Positions 11,187 to 23,088 of a DNA stretch of 64,000 nucleotides are shown piece after piece (positions within the stretch are counted from its first letter, which is position 1; every line of letters starts with the position of its first letter). The stretch is from NCBI RefSeq assembly GCF_910592395.1, contig NC_088324.1, positions 1,986,001-2,050,000 of the forward strand. The letters run 5' to 3'. The notes under the pieces were generated by a model. That model was not told where the DNA came from, ran no database searches, and saw only the letters and a program-made list of their open reading frames with translations. The translations under genes and the position numbers were made by a program. This DNA comes from Lineus longissimus. Its lineage: Eukaryota; Nemertea; Pilidiophora; Heteronemertea; Lineidae.

Positions 11187-12125
11187 TTGACGCCGCATGC
11201 GCATGCCATCTACAATGGACACCTCAATGGCATCATCAATCGCCTCCGCGTTGTTCGTCGAGCAATAAGAAGACGGGAAATTGTAGATGGCCATCTGCCT
11301 GCTGATCCAAACAGGAGGGATGATCGATTTGTATTCAATTTTGATGGATTAAACAATCCAGAAGAGTTAGCTGTAAGTATGCAATGTTCGAGGACCAACC
11401 TTGTCTGACGCTTTGAAATGTTTTAGGTAATTCAATACTTTTATACTTTCCAAGAGTTGCTCTTGCAAAATCATCAATCAACCAATCAGTATTCGTGATG
11501 TTCTCGGGATATTTGCCCGCATGTGTTCGGCTACTACTGGCGTGAAAGCAGTTATATTATTGATTAGTCTGGTCAGAAAAAACTTGTGTCATACATCTTA
11601 AACTTTATTCATCCAGGCTCAGATGAACCAAGCAGAGGCCAACGAAGCTGCCGACCCAGTGGCAAGAATGAACGATGGTGGTCAACAAGACGGTGGTCAA
11701 CAAGAGCCAGTCGGACAAGAGGGAGCTGCGAATGAACTTCCAAGGTGATAGTCTTACATAAGCTGATGATACATCAATAACCTATTGCAGATGCTGGCCA
11801 TGTCTAAACTGAGATACTTATCCGACTACTAGATGAAGGAAAATAGTATGTGTTCCCAACCACTCACCACTGCCCTGTCCTGCCATCTAAATACTTCCCT
11901 TGATTTAAAACAGTTTAACCTTTTTGGAACAACTGATGATAACTATTGGAACAACTGATGATAAATTTGAATTTCAGGGGTGGACTCCGACAATTGCAGG
12001 CGCAGAATCAGTTGATGATGAGAGACATGTTACACAGGATGGCGGCAAGAGAGGCCGAGGAAGATGAACTTAGGGGATACATGATCCGATTTATGAGACA
12101 GAACCTGCATCTTGATGATGAATGA
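11187..12125 (+). CDS. Probable Harbinger accessory (Myb-like partner) gene, 3' exons
   Basis: Three exons join in frame: one ending 11372 (GTAAGT donor), 11617-11744, and 11978-12125 ending in TGA. The predicted tail is QMNQAEANEAADPVARMND, a glutamine/glycine linker, then a helical MMRDMLHRMAAREAEEDEL segment. Tail-to-tail orientation with a Harbinger transposase on the minus strand is the usual two-gene layout of PIF-Harbinger elements, whose second protein carries a Myb/SANT-like domain. That domain is not visible here, so it was lost or lies in an unseen exon. The first exon (YNGHLNGIINRLRVVRRAI) is not recognised. The role is inferred from context. Confidence 0.4.
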
Positions 12126-12549
12126 TCCAACAGCAAAGGCCATGTATAGATAAGAATAAACTTTATTCGTATCTTTACAGTATTTTTCTTTGTTCTCTTC
12201 ATTTTTCTCATACCGTCTCCGCTGGTCTAAACCAGCAATGCACTATATACAAAGAGAAATACTCTAATCTTTTTTGTAAGAGACCACGTGACTCCACCAA
12301 TGTTGGGTGCTTTGAATAAGCCTGAACTGAAGTAGTTAATGGACTGAAAAATGACAGGCCACATGATAATGAAGCACCAAACACTGGCCGAGTCAGGTGG
12401 TCTCTCCGAAAAAGGAATTGAGTATAGCCTGGTCCCTGCCCATTAAAATAATTTCAGATTCGTTTAACTTTTACTTAAAACGGAGGTAGTCAGAAATTGG
12501 TGCCTCATCTATAAAGTGGGACATCTATAAAGCTCTTACCCTAAATGAC

Positions 12550-13754
12550 TTAACCAACGAGGACATTCATTCTTCTAAAGCTGTTTCTGCGCATGTTCCT
12601 TAAACCACCTGCCAAACCAAAAATTGCGGGAATTGTTCTTCGGCGATGTCGTGACCGAACACCTGCTGCCCGAAAAATCTTTATGTCATGAAGACAGTGT
12701 TCGATTCTCACCCGTCCAGCCCTGAACTCTCTTCCACGGCCATGGGTCACCACGAGTGGGACCTCATCTGGATACCCTTGATCTGCCAGAATGTTCGTCC
12801 CGTGTGGTACCAATGGTTCTTCCATTATCCTACAAAAAATCAGGATTGAGGAATGATCTGTCCAATTTTCACTATAAAACCAAAACCAAATGTTTCGTGT
12901 GTTTTAGTTGCCTAGTTCCTACATTCACCATCAGGGGATAGCATCGTTAACTAATGAGATAATGAATTGTTACTTTTAAAATGATCTGGTTGTTGGTAAC
13001 CAATAAAAGAAATTGCATATCAGGAACTACCTGTAGCAGAGAGCATCAGTGGTTGATCCCTGGAAACCAGGACGGCATCTGATTACGTAATTCTCCGAAT
13101 CAACCAGCAACTGCGCGTTCATCACGTGGGAGTGGCGGTGACCTGAGTAGAACAGTTGTTGCAGGTTTCCTCGATACGGCCTCCTGATCAGTTGTGGCGA
13201 ACCATCGATAATCCCAACTCCATTGCCTGTTAATCTCCTCATCATTGCCCACTCTGAGCATTCGGCCATCTGATATGACGTCGATATGTAGAAAAACCCA
13301 TGTACGGTATCAATTTGGTCAGCAACTTGGAAATGTACACTTCGTTTACTCCAAAGGTGTGGGAGAGCATAGCATAAGAAGGATACTGACGAGCCCAGAT
13401 GAGTAACAAAAGTAATTTGTTCATAGGTGTTAGCACATCGGGGCGTGTCCCGGGTACCAAGGCCTCTCTAACATTGTCAAACATATGATGAAAATCCTCA
13501 ACAGTTACTCCCGTTAGAGTAAAGAAAAGACGTGGGTGCAAGACTAACCCCGTGAAGACATCCTTGCCGAGTCGAGGCCCTTGAAAATAACCAAAAAGCG
13601 CGTTGTAAATGTCCCCTATCTTGTCTTCAAAAAGAAAGGCTGCAAGCAGACCACAACGTAATCTCTGTAACTCCCGATGATTCATTTCATACACCAGAGC
13701 AAGGAGAGCAGGGTTATCCATGATTCTTGGACACACTGTAGGCCAGGAAACCAT
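12550..13754 (-). pseudogene. PIF-Harbinger transposase (HARBI1-like), one frameshift
   Basis: Read on the minus strand, the first exon (13754 to about 13030) carries a long helical N-terminus, VEDFHHMFDNVREALVPGT, a helix-turn-helix-like LSHTFGVNEVYISKLLTKL, then GNGVGIIDGSPQLIRRPY with the first catalytic aspartate and GFQGSTTDALCY with the second. A one-base shift near 13255 (around RWPNAQS) breaks the frame just before the catalytic part. After a short intron the second exon (about 12827-12550) gives NILADQGYPDEVPLV and RAGRVRIEHCLHDIK, where the glutamate of the DDE triad is expected. Length and motif order fit the DDE_Tnp_4 family. The element appears to have inserted into a BEL/Pao gag. 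Confidence 0.75.
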
Positions 13755-13969
13755 AGACCTGTGTTTATCTAAGAATAAACAGGCTTCATGATTGTGACTA
13801 CATGGTAGGCATTACATCACATAGCTTTAAAGTCTTCTATGATCTGGATATTGGTTCGAAACTGACATAAACACTGGGCCCGCCTATTGAAATCAATTAA
13901 GTCATATTCCCCCAGACAGTGTCAGGACTGTGACTGTCCTGAGTAGGTAACAACTCTATTAAGGCCAAC

Positions 13970-14505
13970 CGTAGAGTAGACTTTTTGAAATACGAATCTG
14001 CGCGTAAACTAGACGATTTACGCACCAGACGTTTGTCGGCATCTGCCATTTCTGCTGATCCGGATGTTGATGTTGATTCCGGTTCCGGTAAATCGAAAGC
14101 TTCAGTACGTCTTCCAAAAGTTGAACTGCCCAAGTTTTCTGGTGATGTCAAGCAGTGGCAGTGCTTTTGGGACAATTTACAGCAATAATTGACAATTCCG
14201 ACATGCCTATCATTAGTAAGTTTACTTACTTGGACTCCTTGCTTGAAGGAGACGCTAAAAAGTGTAAAGCTGGACTCGGTGTCAGTGTTGAACATTATTC
14301 TGTTGCATGTCAGCTGTTGAATGATCGTTACAGCAGGAAGGAAAAGATTGTCTTTGCTCACATACAAAGCCTGTTGAAGATGGGCACAACTCCTTCCAAC
14401 GACATACGTCAACTTTCTGTCATTAGGCCCCTCAGTGGGATTCAAGACTGTCTGGATCAATACAATGGCCAGATCATCCCTTGTCAATACATGAAGCTTG
14501 TTTAG
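13970..14505 (+). pseudogene. BEL/Pao gag, DUF1759-like domain
   Basis: RLPKVELPKFSGDVKQWQCF followed, after a one-base frameshift near 14160-14185, by the continuation from YLDSLLEGDAKKCKAGLGVS to LLNDRYSRKEKIVFAHIQSL is the signature of the DUF1759 segment of BEL/Pao gag. It matches the gag start at 10993-11185, so a single retrotransposon was split by the Harbinger element between them. Protease, reverse transcriptase and integrase do not follow, and similarity stops near 14430. This is an inactive remnant. Confidence 0.75.
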
Positions 14506-14519
14506 AATAGGCCCAACTA

Positions 14520-15600
14520 TCAAGGCATTGGTATTGCACTGAGATATCATGTGGATTATTTAAATAAGCTGTTAATTCAAGATGGCCACCGGTTGCCCTT
14601 GGCAACAGTACTTTATGAAGCATTAATCACAAAAACATTGTTTGGTGAAATTTTTAACATCATTTTGACTTGTTTTACTGTGTTTATATACATAAAGGTC
14701 AGTCAGGTTGCATGAATAAACTATTATAGAGAGAATAAATTTTTTACTTTTTTTAAGTCATAAGTCAAAATTTCAAAAAGAGAAAAAATCAAGAAATTGA
14801 CCACCCAAAGTCATGGAGTGACCTAAAACCACTTCCCCAGGACTGTCTTCAACCCATAACTACAAGAAAAACCTTGGTTCAACCATCAGAAATGATGGTT
14901 GCTAAGGACTTTAGAAGGCAGAACATGAACAATATTTATCATTCAAGGGCCATTTTCTCAGTTTTAGGGAATCGCGAGCTCTGACGAATGCCCGAAAGGA
15001 AATGGCAGTAACTTTTTTGTTTGTGGTCCGATTTAAAAAAAACTTGGTGTTCAGAAGAGCTCTTGATATATACTAACCAGTTATACCATAACTCAGTTTA
15101 TCAAAAATGACCAAGTGTCTGGTTTTGTGGGAGCCACTCACATATTTCTGGCATCTGTTGATATGTCCCAAGTATTTGGAAGAACATTATTCTCTAAAAA
15201 TATTTTAATTTTTAATTTTTAATCTGAAATTTCTGAGATTTTTTTTAGTAGCCTAAATTGGCAAAAAAGGGGTTAAAATTTCATATAAAAGCACTAGTCG
15301 ATCCAATAAACCCCTATAAATGGGTCCAAACCATTGATAAACACAACACAATTATGGTTCTATTCCATTTTATTCAGTCACACGACAATGTGGCATTATT
15401 AAATTTTTCTAAATTTTCAACTGGTGCGGCAAACAAGGGGTTAATTCACCTATTTTTTCAAAAAGTAGACATCCATACCTTTCATTTAAGACCGGTCCCG
15501 CTTTGTTCTACCTCTATGAGGGGTAGGTCGCTTTTTTCCACCCGTGGCCGCAGCACTACATGTACAAATGACTTACAATCACTGGAGTTGAGTAGTTTGA
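14520..15600. other. A/T-rich stretch without recognised gene
   Basis: Open frames here (for example 15258-15620) have no protein-like motif or splice context. The region separates a BEL/Pao remnant from a DUF7869-like gene and could contain the 5' terminus of the element carrying that gene. I searched for the AGAAAGGTGCTAAG end motif seen at 17.5 kb and did not find it here. Confidence 0.35.
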
Positions 15601-15610
15601 GAGGTTTTCT

Positions 15611-16927
15611 GTGTTCTTGATGTCTGATGGGAAGATGGAGTTCATTCATTCTCATATCCTAAGCTTCCCGAGGGTTGAGTCACACTATACTAGAAAAGAC
15701 ACGAAGAAGGAGTACCTTGGTGCGGATCTTAACATACGCAAGATGTACATGGAGTACAGACTCAAATGCAAAGGGGCAAAGATTTCCCCAGCTTCAGAAG
15801 CAACATACCGGAAGGTATTCAAAGATGAATTCAATTTTTCTTTCCATCATCCCAAAAAAGACCAGTGTCAGACATGCAATGCCTTCAGGGTGAAGGTGGA
15901 ACAGAATATGTTTACTGAAGCAGAAGAAGAAAGTCAGAAACTACACATCAAGCGGAAGGAACTGTCTCGGATTGAAAAGGCTCAAGACAAGGAGCGTGCA
16001 AAAGAGGACGACAGCTTCTACAGTGCTACATTCGATCTTGAGGCAGTGTTGTATACCCCTTGTTCAAATGTCAGCCAACTCTTTTACAAGAGGAAGCTCT
16101 CATCCTACAATCTCTCAGTTTACTCTTTGGGCAATAACAGGGCAACCTGCTATCTTTGGAACGAAAGTGAAGGACGATGAGGTTCATGTGAAATTGGCAC
16201 TTGTCTCTTGACCCATATTTGTTCACTTCCATCTGTGAAAAAGCATGTTTGCCTTCATTCAGATTGTTGCTCTGGGCAGAACAGAAACCAGTTCATCGCA
16301 GCTGCTCTTCTCCATGAGGTTCAGGTGAATGACAGTGTTGAAGTAATCGACCAAAAGTTTCTTGAAACTGGCCACACCCATATGGAATGCGCCTCCGTGC
16401 ATTCAGCTGTTGAGACCATGAAGAAGCACGTCAACATCCAGGTGCCCAGTCAGTGGGATAACATAATACGACTGGCAAGAAGAAAGAATCCCTTTCACGT
16501 TGTGCCCCTCAACCATACGTCATTCTTTGCCTTGAAGAAATTAACTCAAGAGTCATGCAAGAACATGAAGACTGACACAGAAGGAAATCATGTGAACTGG
16601 CTGAAGATCCGTCAACTGAGGTTTATGAAGAGTGAGCCTTCAACTATCTTCTTCAAATATGGCTTTGACGAAGAAGGGTTCCACTCCATCAAAGTTGCAG
16701 GGAGAAGAAGGATGCAGACCACATCGCCAGCACTTGAGAAGCTGTAACAAGAGAAGTGCACGATTTCTGTCGCCAAGAAGAAGGACCTACTTGCCCTATG
16801 TAAATCCTTAATTGTAGAACCAGAACACCATGCCTTTTACTCAAATATTAAAGCTGACAATGAGAAGGTTGACCGACTTCCTGAACCAGATGCGTTCGAG
16901 ACAGATGAGGATACAGACATCGAATAA
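15611..16927 (+). pseudogene. Transposon-derived DUF7869-like protein, two in-frame stops
   Basis: One continuous frame of 438 codons is interrupted only by TGA at 16178-16180 and TAA at 16745-16747. It begins with FPRVESHYTRKDTKKEYLG and DLNIRKMYMEYR, then HHPKKDQCQTCNAFRVKVE, an internal charged coiled coil, CYLWNESEGR, and VCLHSDCCSGQNRNQFIAAA with a conserved aspartate. Next comes FLETGHTHMECASVHSAVE with a conserved glutamate, and a C-terminal VNWLKIRQLRFMKSEPST block. The aspartate and glutamate motifs suggest an RNase H-fold (DDE-like) enzyme, but this is inference. The family is common in animal genomes as transposon cargo. The 5' part is missing, as the 38700-39862 copy shows what should precede it. 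Confidence 0.6.
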
Positions 16928-16929
16928 GT

Positions 16930-17508
16930 GATTGCTTTGGTGATAAGAGTGTCATCGCCATACAGTGCTACTTTAGAAAGGCCTCGGACACCTTTTGCAC
17001 AGAGTTTCCATTCATCAGACTAAAATCCTAAAATGACCCCTCATTAACCATGTTAACCAAGCACTCCCCGACAGCGGTTATTTAGTGAATGTGCCTCCAG
17101 ATTTAGATCAAGTACCCGGTTTGATATAGTTTAAAAGCTCATAGACAATTTGGCTGTAGAAGGATATCCTTCCAATGACAGAGATGCCTGCCTCCTGGCC
17201 TCGGCATCTTGAAAACTAACTGCTGGTGACTTAACTCTTGGACTTTGTAGTTCAAGTACAAGAACAGGAAGTGTCAAATGTAGGCTTTGATGCACTCAAC
17301 TGCCAGTTGGGACAGTGACATGTAACTTCAATTGACAGCACCATTTCACGAATGATCCTGTTGTCTATGCATTGTTATTCAGGCTGAAACCTGGTCTTCA
17401 ATGTAATACCTAATTGTATCTGATGAGTATTGGCTCATTAGACTTCTTTGTATTAAAATAATCATCTAGAAAACACATTTTATCCCTAGTTTCTTCATTA
17501 GAAGTAGT
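16930..17508. other. 3' flank of the DUF7869-like gene, no gene seen
   Basis: No frame or repeat was recognised. The stretch lies between the acidic C-terminus at 16927 and the inverted-repeat hairpin at 17509, and may be 3' untranslated sequence of the same transposon. An AATTAAA/ATTAAAA-like signal is present near 17450. Confidence 0.35.
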
Positions 17509-17581
17509 CACTTAGCACCTTTCTGCATAAAGCAAAACATCACTTTTAACAAAATTGCTTTATGCAGAAAGGTGCTAAGTG
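17509..17581. repeat. Perfect 26-bp inverted repeat (hairpin)
   Basis: The arm at 17509-17534 starts CACTTAGCACCTTTCTGCAT and is matched exactly in reverse complement by 17556-17581, with a 21-bp A/T-rich spacer. A third copy of about 23 bp lies at 20563-20585 in the same orientation as the left arm. The right arm and the third copy therefore form inverted ends around 17556-20585, inside which a LINE has landed. The left arm could equally be the end of a neighbouring copy of the same family. Confidence 0.8.
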
Positions 17582-20500
17582 CAATTTTGGCTCCTATTAC
17601 GCAATATGCAATCCCCGACAAAAAATATTGCCCTGAGGAATTTGATACAACCTATAGGTATATTTGTACCATGAATTATCATCCAAAACTCTCACATACT
17701 GAACACAGCAATAATCATACTTTAAACCTACAAACTTTACCATGTTGCGCGGAAAGGCAACAAAGGCTATGGGGGGGGGGGGGGGTGCGATACTCTACAG
17801 AGCTTCAATGGTCCTAATGGCCCCCCCCCCCGGCAAAAAGTGCAGTTTACTCTTGCTTGGAATTCGCAGAGATCTCGTTCAAAATGGGATCGCGATCTCT
17901 GAAGGTCATTGTGTTTTATAGACCACCTCCATCCACTACGAACAAGCTGACTTTATCAGTGTTCTTCGATGAAATGGCGCCTTTTCTCGAGGACCTCGTT
18001 CCTGACTTTGGGGATCTGCTGATCGTTGGTGATGTGAATTTTCATATGGACGAGCCACACAAACCAGACACACGTCGTTTCAACAACCTGCTTGATAGCG
18101 TAAACCTGCAGCAACACGTTACCTTCACAACACATCGTGATTAACATACGCTGGATGTGGTGATCACAAGACAAGGTGATAATTTCGTGCAGGATATTTA
18201 CCCCGGGGATATGATATCAGATCACAATCTGGTTGTTTGTAAAGTGTCACACCTGAAGCCACGCCCTCTACGTAAGTCAGTCATCACTCGCAAATTGCGT
18301 GATGTCGATGCTGAGATTTAGAAAAAGTCAATCTTGGAGATTCCTAATTCTCAGTTTGCGGTGGATTTACCAGTGCTTGAATTATGTGACAACTACAATG
18401 ACTCCCTTACAAGGATACTTGACACTCTGGCACCGGAGCGCAAGGTCACGATAACAATTAGGCCGAGTCACCCTTGGTTCAGAGAGGATGTACAGACTGC
18501 AAAGCTTGCCGAACGTAAAGCAGAACGGAAGTGGCGTGAAACAAAACTGACTATCCACAAGGAGATATATCTTAGTGCACGGGATAATTACAATCGGTTG
18601 CTGAGAAAGGCCCAATCAGTCTACTTAAGCACTAAGATCAACGATGCTAAGGCCGATCCTAAGGCCCTGCAGAACATCTATAACTCTATTCTCAATCGTA
18701 ACTCGGATAGAATACTGCCAACGTGCTCAGATGCTGAGGAACTTGCAAACAGGTTTGCAACCTTCTTTTCCGACAAGATTGAGAACATTCGATTGAATCT
18801 CCCTAGACAATCACAATCCACTGATATGCCAGATCGTCCGATCTCAAACATAGTGTCATCTATGTCATTGCTCAGGCCGGCTGAGGATAGTGAATTACGC
18901 AGAGTTATTGGACGCTCCCACGCTAAATCGTGTCAATTGGACCCATTGCCGACATGAATGCTCAAAGGTGCCACAGACGAACTTGTTCCATTTATCAAGG
19001 CGATTGTTAATGCATCCCTTAGCAGTGGTAGCGTCCCCAACGTGATGAAGACAGCTCTGGTAACTCCGATCCTGAAAAAAGCATCACTTGGCCCAGAAGT
19101 TCTCCAGAACTATAGACCGGTAAGCAATTTACCGTTCCTCTCGAAGATTCTAGAGAGAGTGGTGGCCGCACGCCTCAACGACAATATGGATCGTCATCAA
19201 CTCCACGATGTTCTTCAGTCTGCATATAAAGCAAACCATAGCACAGAAACAGCATTACTTCGTGTGCAAAATGACATTAGACGTATGTTGGACAATGGCA
19301 GTGTCGGGATTCTTGTCCTCTTAGATCTATCAGCGGCTTTCGACACGGTGGACCATGAGGTGCTACTAAAGAGAAAGAGAGATGTTCTTGGGATCGACGA
19401 AAGTGCGCTCGCATGGTTCCGTTCATATCTAACTGGAAGAATCCAGTTTGTGAATGTTCAGGACAAACGGTCCACTCCTCATCCCCTCAAATACGGTGTA
19501 CCTCAAGGATCCGTGCTAGGTCCGTTGTTGTTCTTGATTTACATCATACCACTGGGGCATCTTAAAAATGCTCATGACATGGATCGGCATGGTTATGCTG
19601 ATGATAAACAACTGTATACCGCCATTCAGCTGTTCCGGAATGCAGCTGCTGTTCTGGACAAATGCGCAAAGCTTGAGGTATGTTTGCTAGCCATTCAGGA
19701 TTGGTTAACCGCTAACTTCCTCAAGGGTAATCCATCGAAAACTGAAATTGCTCTTTTCGGAACACTACAGCGCCTTCGCGCTCTTGGACTCGAGTCTCTC
19801 TCCATAGCTGGGATCAATGTTCCTGTTGCGGATGGTCCCGTTCGGAACCGCGGGGTCTTGTTTGACTCATCACTGTCGATGGCTTCCCATGTTAGAGCTG
19901 TTGTCAGTTCTGCCAACTACCACCTCAGAAATGTGGCACTTGCTCGCTACCTCCTCACAAATGAAGCAACCAGGACACTGACTAAGGCCATGGTGGTATA
20001 ACGACTGGACTATTGCAATAGTCTCCTACTAGTACTAGGGGTATCCGAGGAACTTGCCGACAAACTTCAAGTGGTCCAGAACAATGCAGCTCGTTTGATA
20101 ACCCGTACACCACGTAGGAATCACATCAGCCCGGTTCTGGAAGATCTTCACTGGCTCCCCGTCTGTGCCTTGATCGAGTTCAAGGTGCTAACTCTAGTCT
20201 ACAAGGCGGTAAATGGTATTGCCCCTGATTACCTGCAGGATCTTTTGCAGTTATACACCCCATCGAGGTCACTCCGATCATCTGACAAGAACCTCCTATC
20301 TGTGCCGCTTTCAAAGACTACATCATTTGGTGGGCATGCCTTCAGTTTTCTGGCTCCCCAACTGTGGAACTCTCTAAGCTGTAATCTACGGGACACTCAG
20401 TCACTCCTTGCTTTCAGGAACACTCTAAAGACGGTCCTATTTCAGATGTACTTTGCTCGCTAGGGGGCGCACTCGAACAGTTTAATTGCTGGATTTGAGC

Positions 20501-20585
20501 GCCTTACAAGTTTTTATTGTATTGTATTGTATAACCTCATTTTCTCTACAGTATGAAAACTGCACTTAGCACCTTTCTGCATAAG
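17556..20585. mobile_element. Small TIR element interrupted by a LINE
   Basis: The ends match over about 30 bp: TTATGCAGAAAGGTGCTAAG then TGCA and TTTT on the left, with the reverse complement on the right. Taking out the LINE (about 17.8-20.53 kb) leaves roughly 300 bp of non-coding sequence, the size of a MITE. No unambiguous target-site duplication is visible, because the left end abuts the hairpin loop. The superfamily is unknown. Confidence 0.5.
17857..20463 (+). pseudogene. L2/CR1-like LINE ORF2 with four in-frame stops
   Basis: A single frame runs for about 869 codons with premature stops at about 18142, 18319, 18955 and 19999, and no frameshift, so decay is by point mutation. It starts within the endonuclease (VIVFYRPPPSTTNK, LLIVGDVNFHMD, then SDHNLVV). 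The reverse transcriptase follows: NYRPVSNLPFLSKILERVV, LLDLSAAFDTVDHEVL, YGVPQGSVLGPLLFLIY and the catalytic block HGYADDKQLYTA, which keeps both aspartates. The C-terminus (FGGHAFSFLAPQLWNSL) is typical of the L2/CR1-Crack group. ORF1 and the endonuclease start are missing. A pentanucleotide ATTGT tail ends it near 20531. Confidence 0.85.
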
Positions 20586-20589
20586 ACCC

Positions 20590-21330
20590 TCGTTTTGCTC
20601 CGAGTTCATCATCAGAAATCGGATAGTTATAAGGTACCAACTCCATTTTCCTTGGTCAGAGTTGTTTAATATGCATTTCTCCCCATTATCCTATAGTTTC
20701 ATCGAAATCGTACCAAGTGTTTTTGACCGACCGGGAAATTTTTTGTTGCAGCCGCCATCTCGGATTTTTCAATGATCGTCACATCAAAATTCCCCATCAA
20801 TTATCATCTTTAAGATGCACGTATATACCAACTGGTGCCCTAAATAATTAAATTATATATTAGTAAACATTTGTGGATGGTGATTTTAATCTTGCTCTTT
20901 GTGTTTATGCCAATGTTTGAAGATATAGTTCATATAATTTTATGGCAATTCTGGGCGCTGTCAGGGAAAACAAGGTCACGTGACACAATTCTGGTTTGTG
21001 ATTGGTCCACGTCATCAATGCTTGTAAACATTAGCACGTGTTTCTATATTTACTGTGTTTACAAGTTGTTTTCCCATTGAAAAGGTACCCTGTAGAGAAG
21101 TTTTGCTATCTTATTTAATGTATATGACAATAGATGTGTGTAATAAATAGGATTGTTGTTAAATAAAGCTCTTTCTTATGTGTTACAAGCGAACAATATT
21201 ATCTAGGTGTAACTAGATAACATGACTTGGACGATGGCAAAGACCAAAAGACGGTAACAAAGTTTACAAAATTACCAACCTCGGACTTGACGGGCAAGCA
21301 ACCAACCGCACGAGGTCAATAGAATGTGAA
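20590..21330. other. No recognised gene
   Basis: A/T-rich sequence in which the only long frame (20871-21080) is hydrophobic without motif or splice context. I see no repeat shared with other parts of the window. Confidence 0.35.
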
Positions 21331-21334
21331 TTTC

Positions 21335-21600
21335 GACAAAGCTGACCTAGATGAAGATCGATGAACAAAACTGCACCAATCATTGTCGCAATATGACATG
21401 TATTTGCAAACACAGATCAAGAGATTGGTCGCTCTGACATAGTCAGAATGACAATAGACACAGGCGATGCAATGCCTATAAAACAAAGACCTTACAAAGT
21501 AGGCCCAGTTCGGAAGGATATATCGATCGACACATGCAGAAAAATTAATTCAGCAAAACATTGCAGGGCCATCTGACTCACAATGGTGACTTGACATAGA
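21335..21600 (+). pseudogene. Ty3/gypsy-type reverse transcriptase start, relic
   Basis: Across one frameshift and stops, the translation contains TKLHQSLSQYD, then IDTGDAMPIKQRPYKVGPV, then GPSDSQW. That is the characteristic run just before the polymerase palm of Ty3/gypsy pol (leucine-rich helix, T-G-x-x-x-P-I-x-x-x-P-Y, then P-S-x-S-x-W). Nothing recognisable of the polymerase core follows. This is a short, strongly decayed fragment with no LTR seen. Confidence 0.55.
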
Positions 21601-21654
21601 TAAATAGAAGGACAAGTTTGCTTCATTTTTGGAGGGACAGTTCAAATCTGTAAC

Positions 21655-21902
21655 AAGCAGGCATACCGAACAGCCTGAACCTGCATCTCCCCCAGTGATT
21701 TCTATGGAGGTTAAGGTCCCAGGTTCTCCTGAACCTGAAACCCACACCCAGGGTACAATGCAGGTTAATGTGACGTGATCAACTGATTACCGAACAGCCT
21801 GAACCTGCATCTCCCCCTGTGATTCCTATGGAGGTTAAGGTCCCAGGTTCTCTCGAACCTGAAACCCACACCCAGGGTCCAATGCAGGTTAATGTGATGT
21901 GG
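21655..21902 (+). repeat. Tandem pair of a coding-like ~127-bp unit
   Basis: Two units, near 21664-21776 and 21791-21902, are about 95% alike. Each reads TEQPEPASPPVI, then MEVKVPGS and EPETHTQG in frame, separated by stops. Retention of the same proline/glutamate-rich frame in both copies suggests they came from a coding repeat, perhaps a low-complexity linker of a retroelement polyprotein. The source is not identified. Confidence 0.55.
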
Positions 21903-22331
21903 TAACTCATGTTAAAAGCAACAGTTAGAGTCGGGGGCAAAGTAAAAAATCCATCTTTTGCCTAAACTATGATGCCTACAAATAAAAATATATGATGTGC
22001 TGGTATTGCCCACAAATTTCAACCTGATCAAATTCCAAATATGGCAGAGTCCATTTTTGTCAAAACTACGATTCCCAATTTAATAGTCAGCTGTGTGACA
22101 TCATTCTATGCACAGGACAAATTTTGGCCCGATCAGATTCCGAAAGCTACCCGGCGGAGAAGGCCAAACCTCATCAATGTCTGCTGTTGAAGTCCACAGG
22201 TGAGCAAGTCCTCGGCCATGATTGAGAGAATCCGAGGAAATGTTTGATGACCTAAAGTTAACCCCCTTGAGTAATAAACACCCAAATCATTCTTGATAGA
22301 TGAACTACTAATATATTAATTTTTTTATTTC

Positions 22332-22591
22332 CAGGAACTCCATTTCAAGAACCTCCTGTAACGGGGCCTTCACAGCTAAGGACTGGCGTAACGTTTCTCA
22401 TGTCTCTCTCGGCACATGACTTTAAAGGGGAGATATACAGGCTGTGTCCTAACTTAGGAGATACTCCCTTTAAATTAATATCGGCTGGCAGGAACAGAAA
22501 ACTGGTGCATATAGTAAATCCTTCACCAGCAGCCATCCGTTTCTCTTTCCACCACAAATGCTCCTACTATTTATATCCGGCCGGAGCATAA
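22332..22591 (+). CDS. Orphan terminal exon, unknown protein
   Basis: After a TTTATTTCCAG acceptor, an 86-codon frame runs to a stop: GTPFQEPPVTGPSQLRTGVT, then LMSLSAHDFKGEIYRLCPNL and VNPSPAAIRFSFHHKC. Composition is protein-like and the splice acceptor is good, but no partner exon is seen. It may belong to a gene destroyed by the LINE that follows, or be cargo of another element. Function unknown. Confidence 0.3.
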
Positions 22592-23088
22592 ACTGTCAAA
22601 TGTATATGTAAGTATAAATTAATGCACATTTAAGCTTGCTATTCGATCTCCACAACCATGCTAGTATTAAACAAGAGTTAATATTGCTGTTAAAATCTTA
22701 TTACGCTACATTCTAATATTTATTTTGAGGCGTTTTATGATTGAAATTGCACTTCAGCACATGAATGTGCCACCTGTAATATAGGGTTTTACAGGCATTT
22801 CAGCTGGAGCTCCAATATTTTGGCTTTACCACGCCCAAAATCTAAACTCATATCATGAGTATCATTGCAGCATCTTGGCCCAGACTATTAATTGTGTGTG
22901 TATTTGCAGGATAGCATACTTAATCATGGTCATAGGACCCCATCGACAGAAACAATACAAGGGAATGAAGAAAGGTCTACTGATGTAAGTAGGGCTAGGG
23001 TAAATTCAACTGCTTAAAATAAAGCTCAAAATAGGCCTACGTAGTTTGTTGGAAAAGTAATGTTGTCAATAATAAGTTTAACGTAGGA

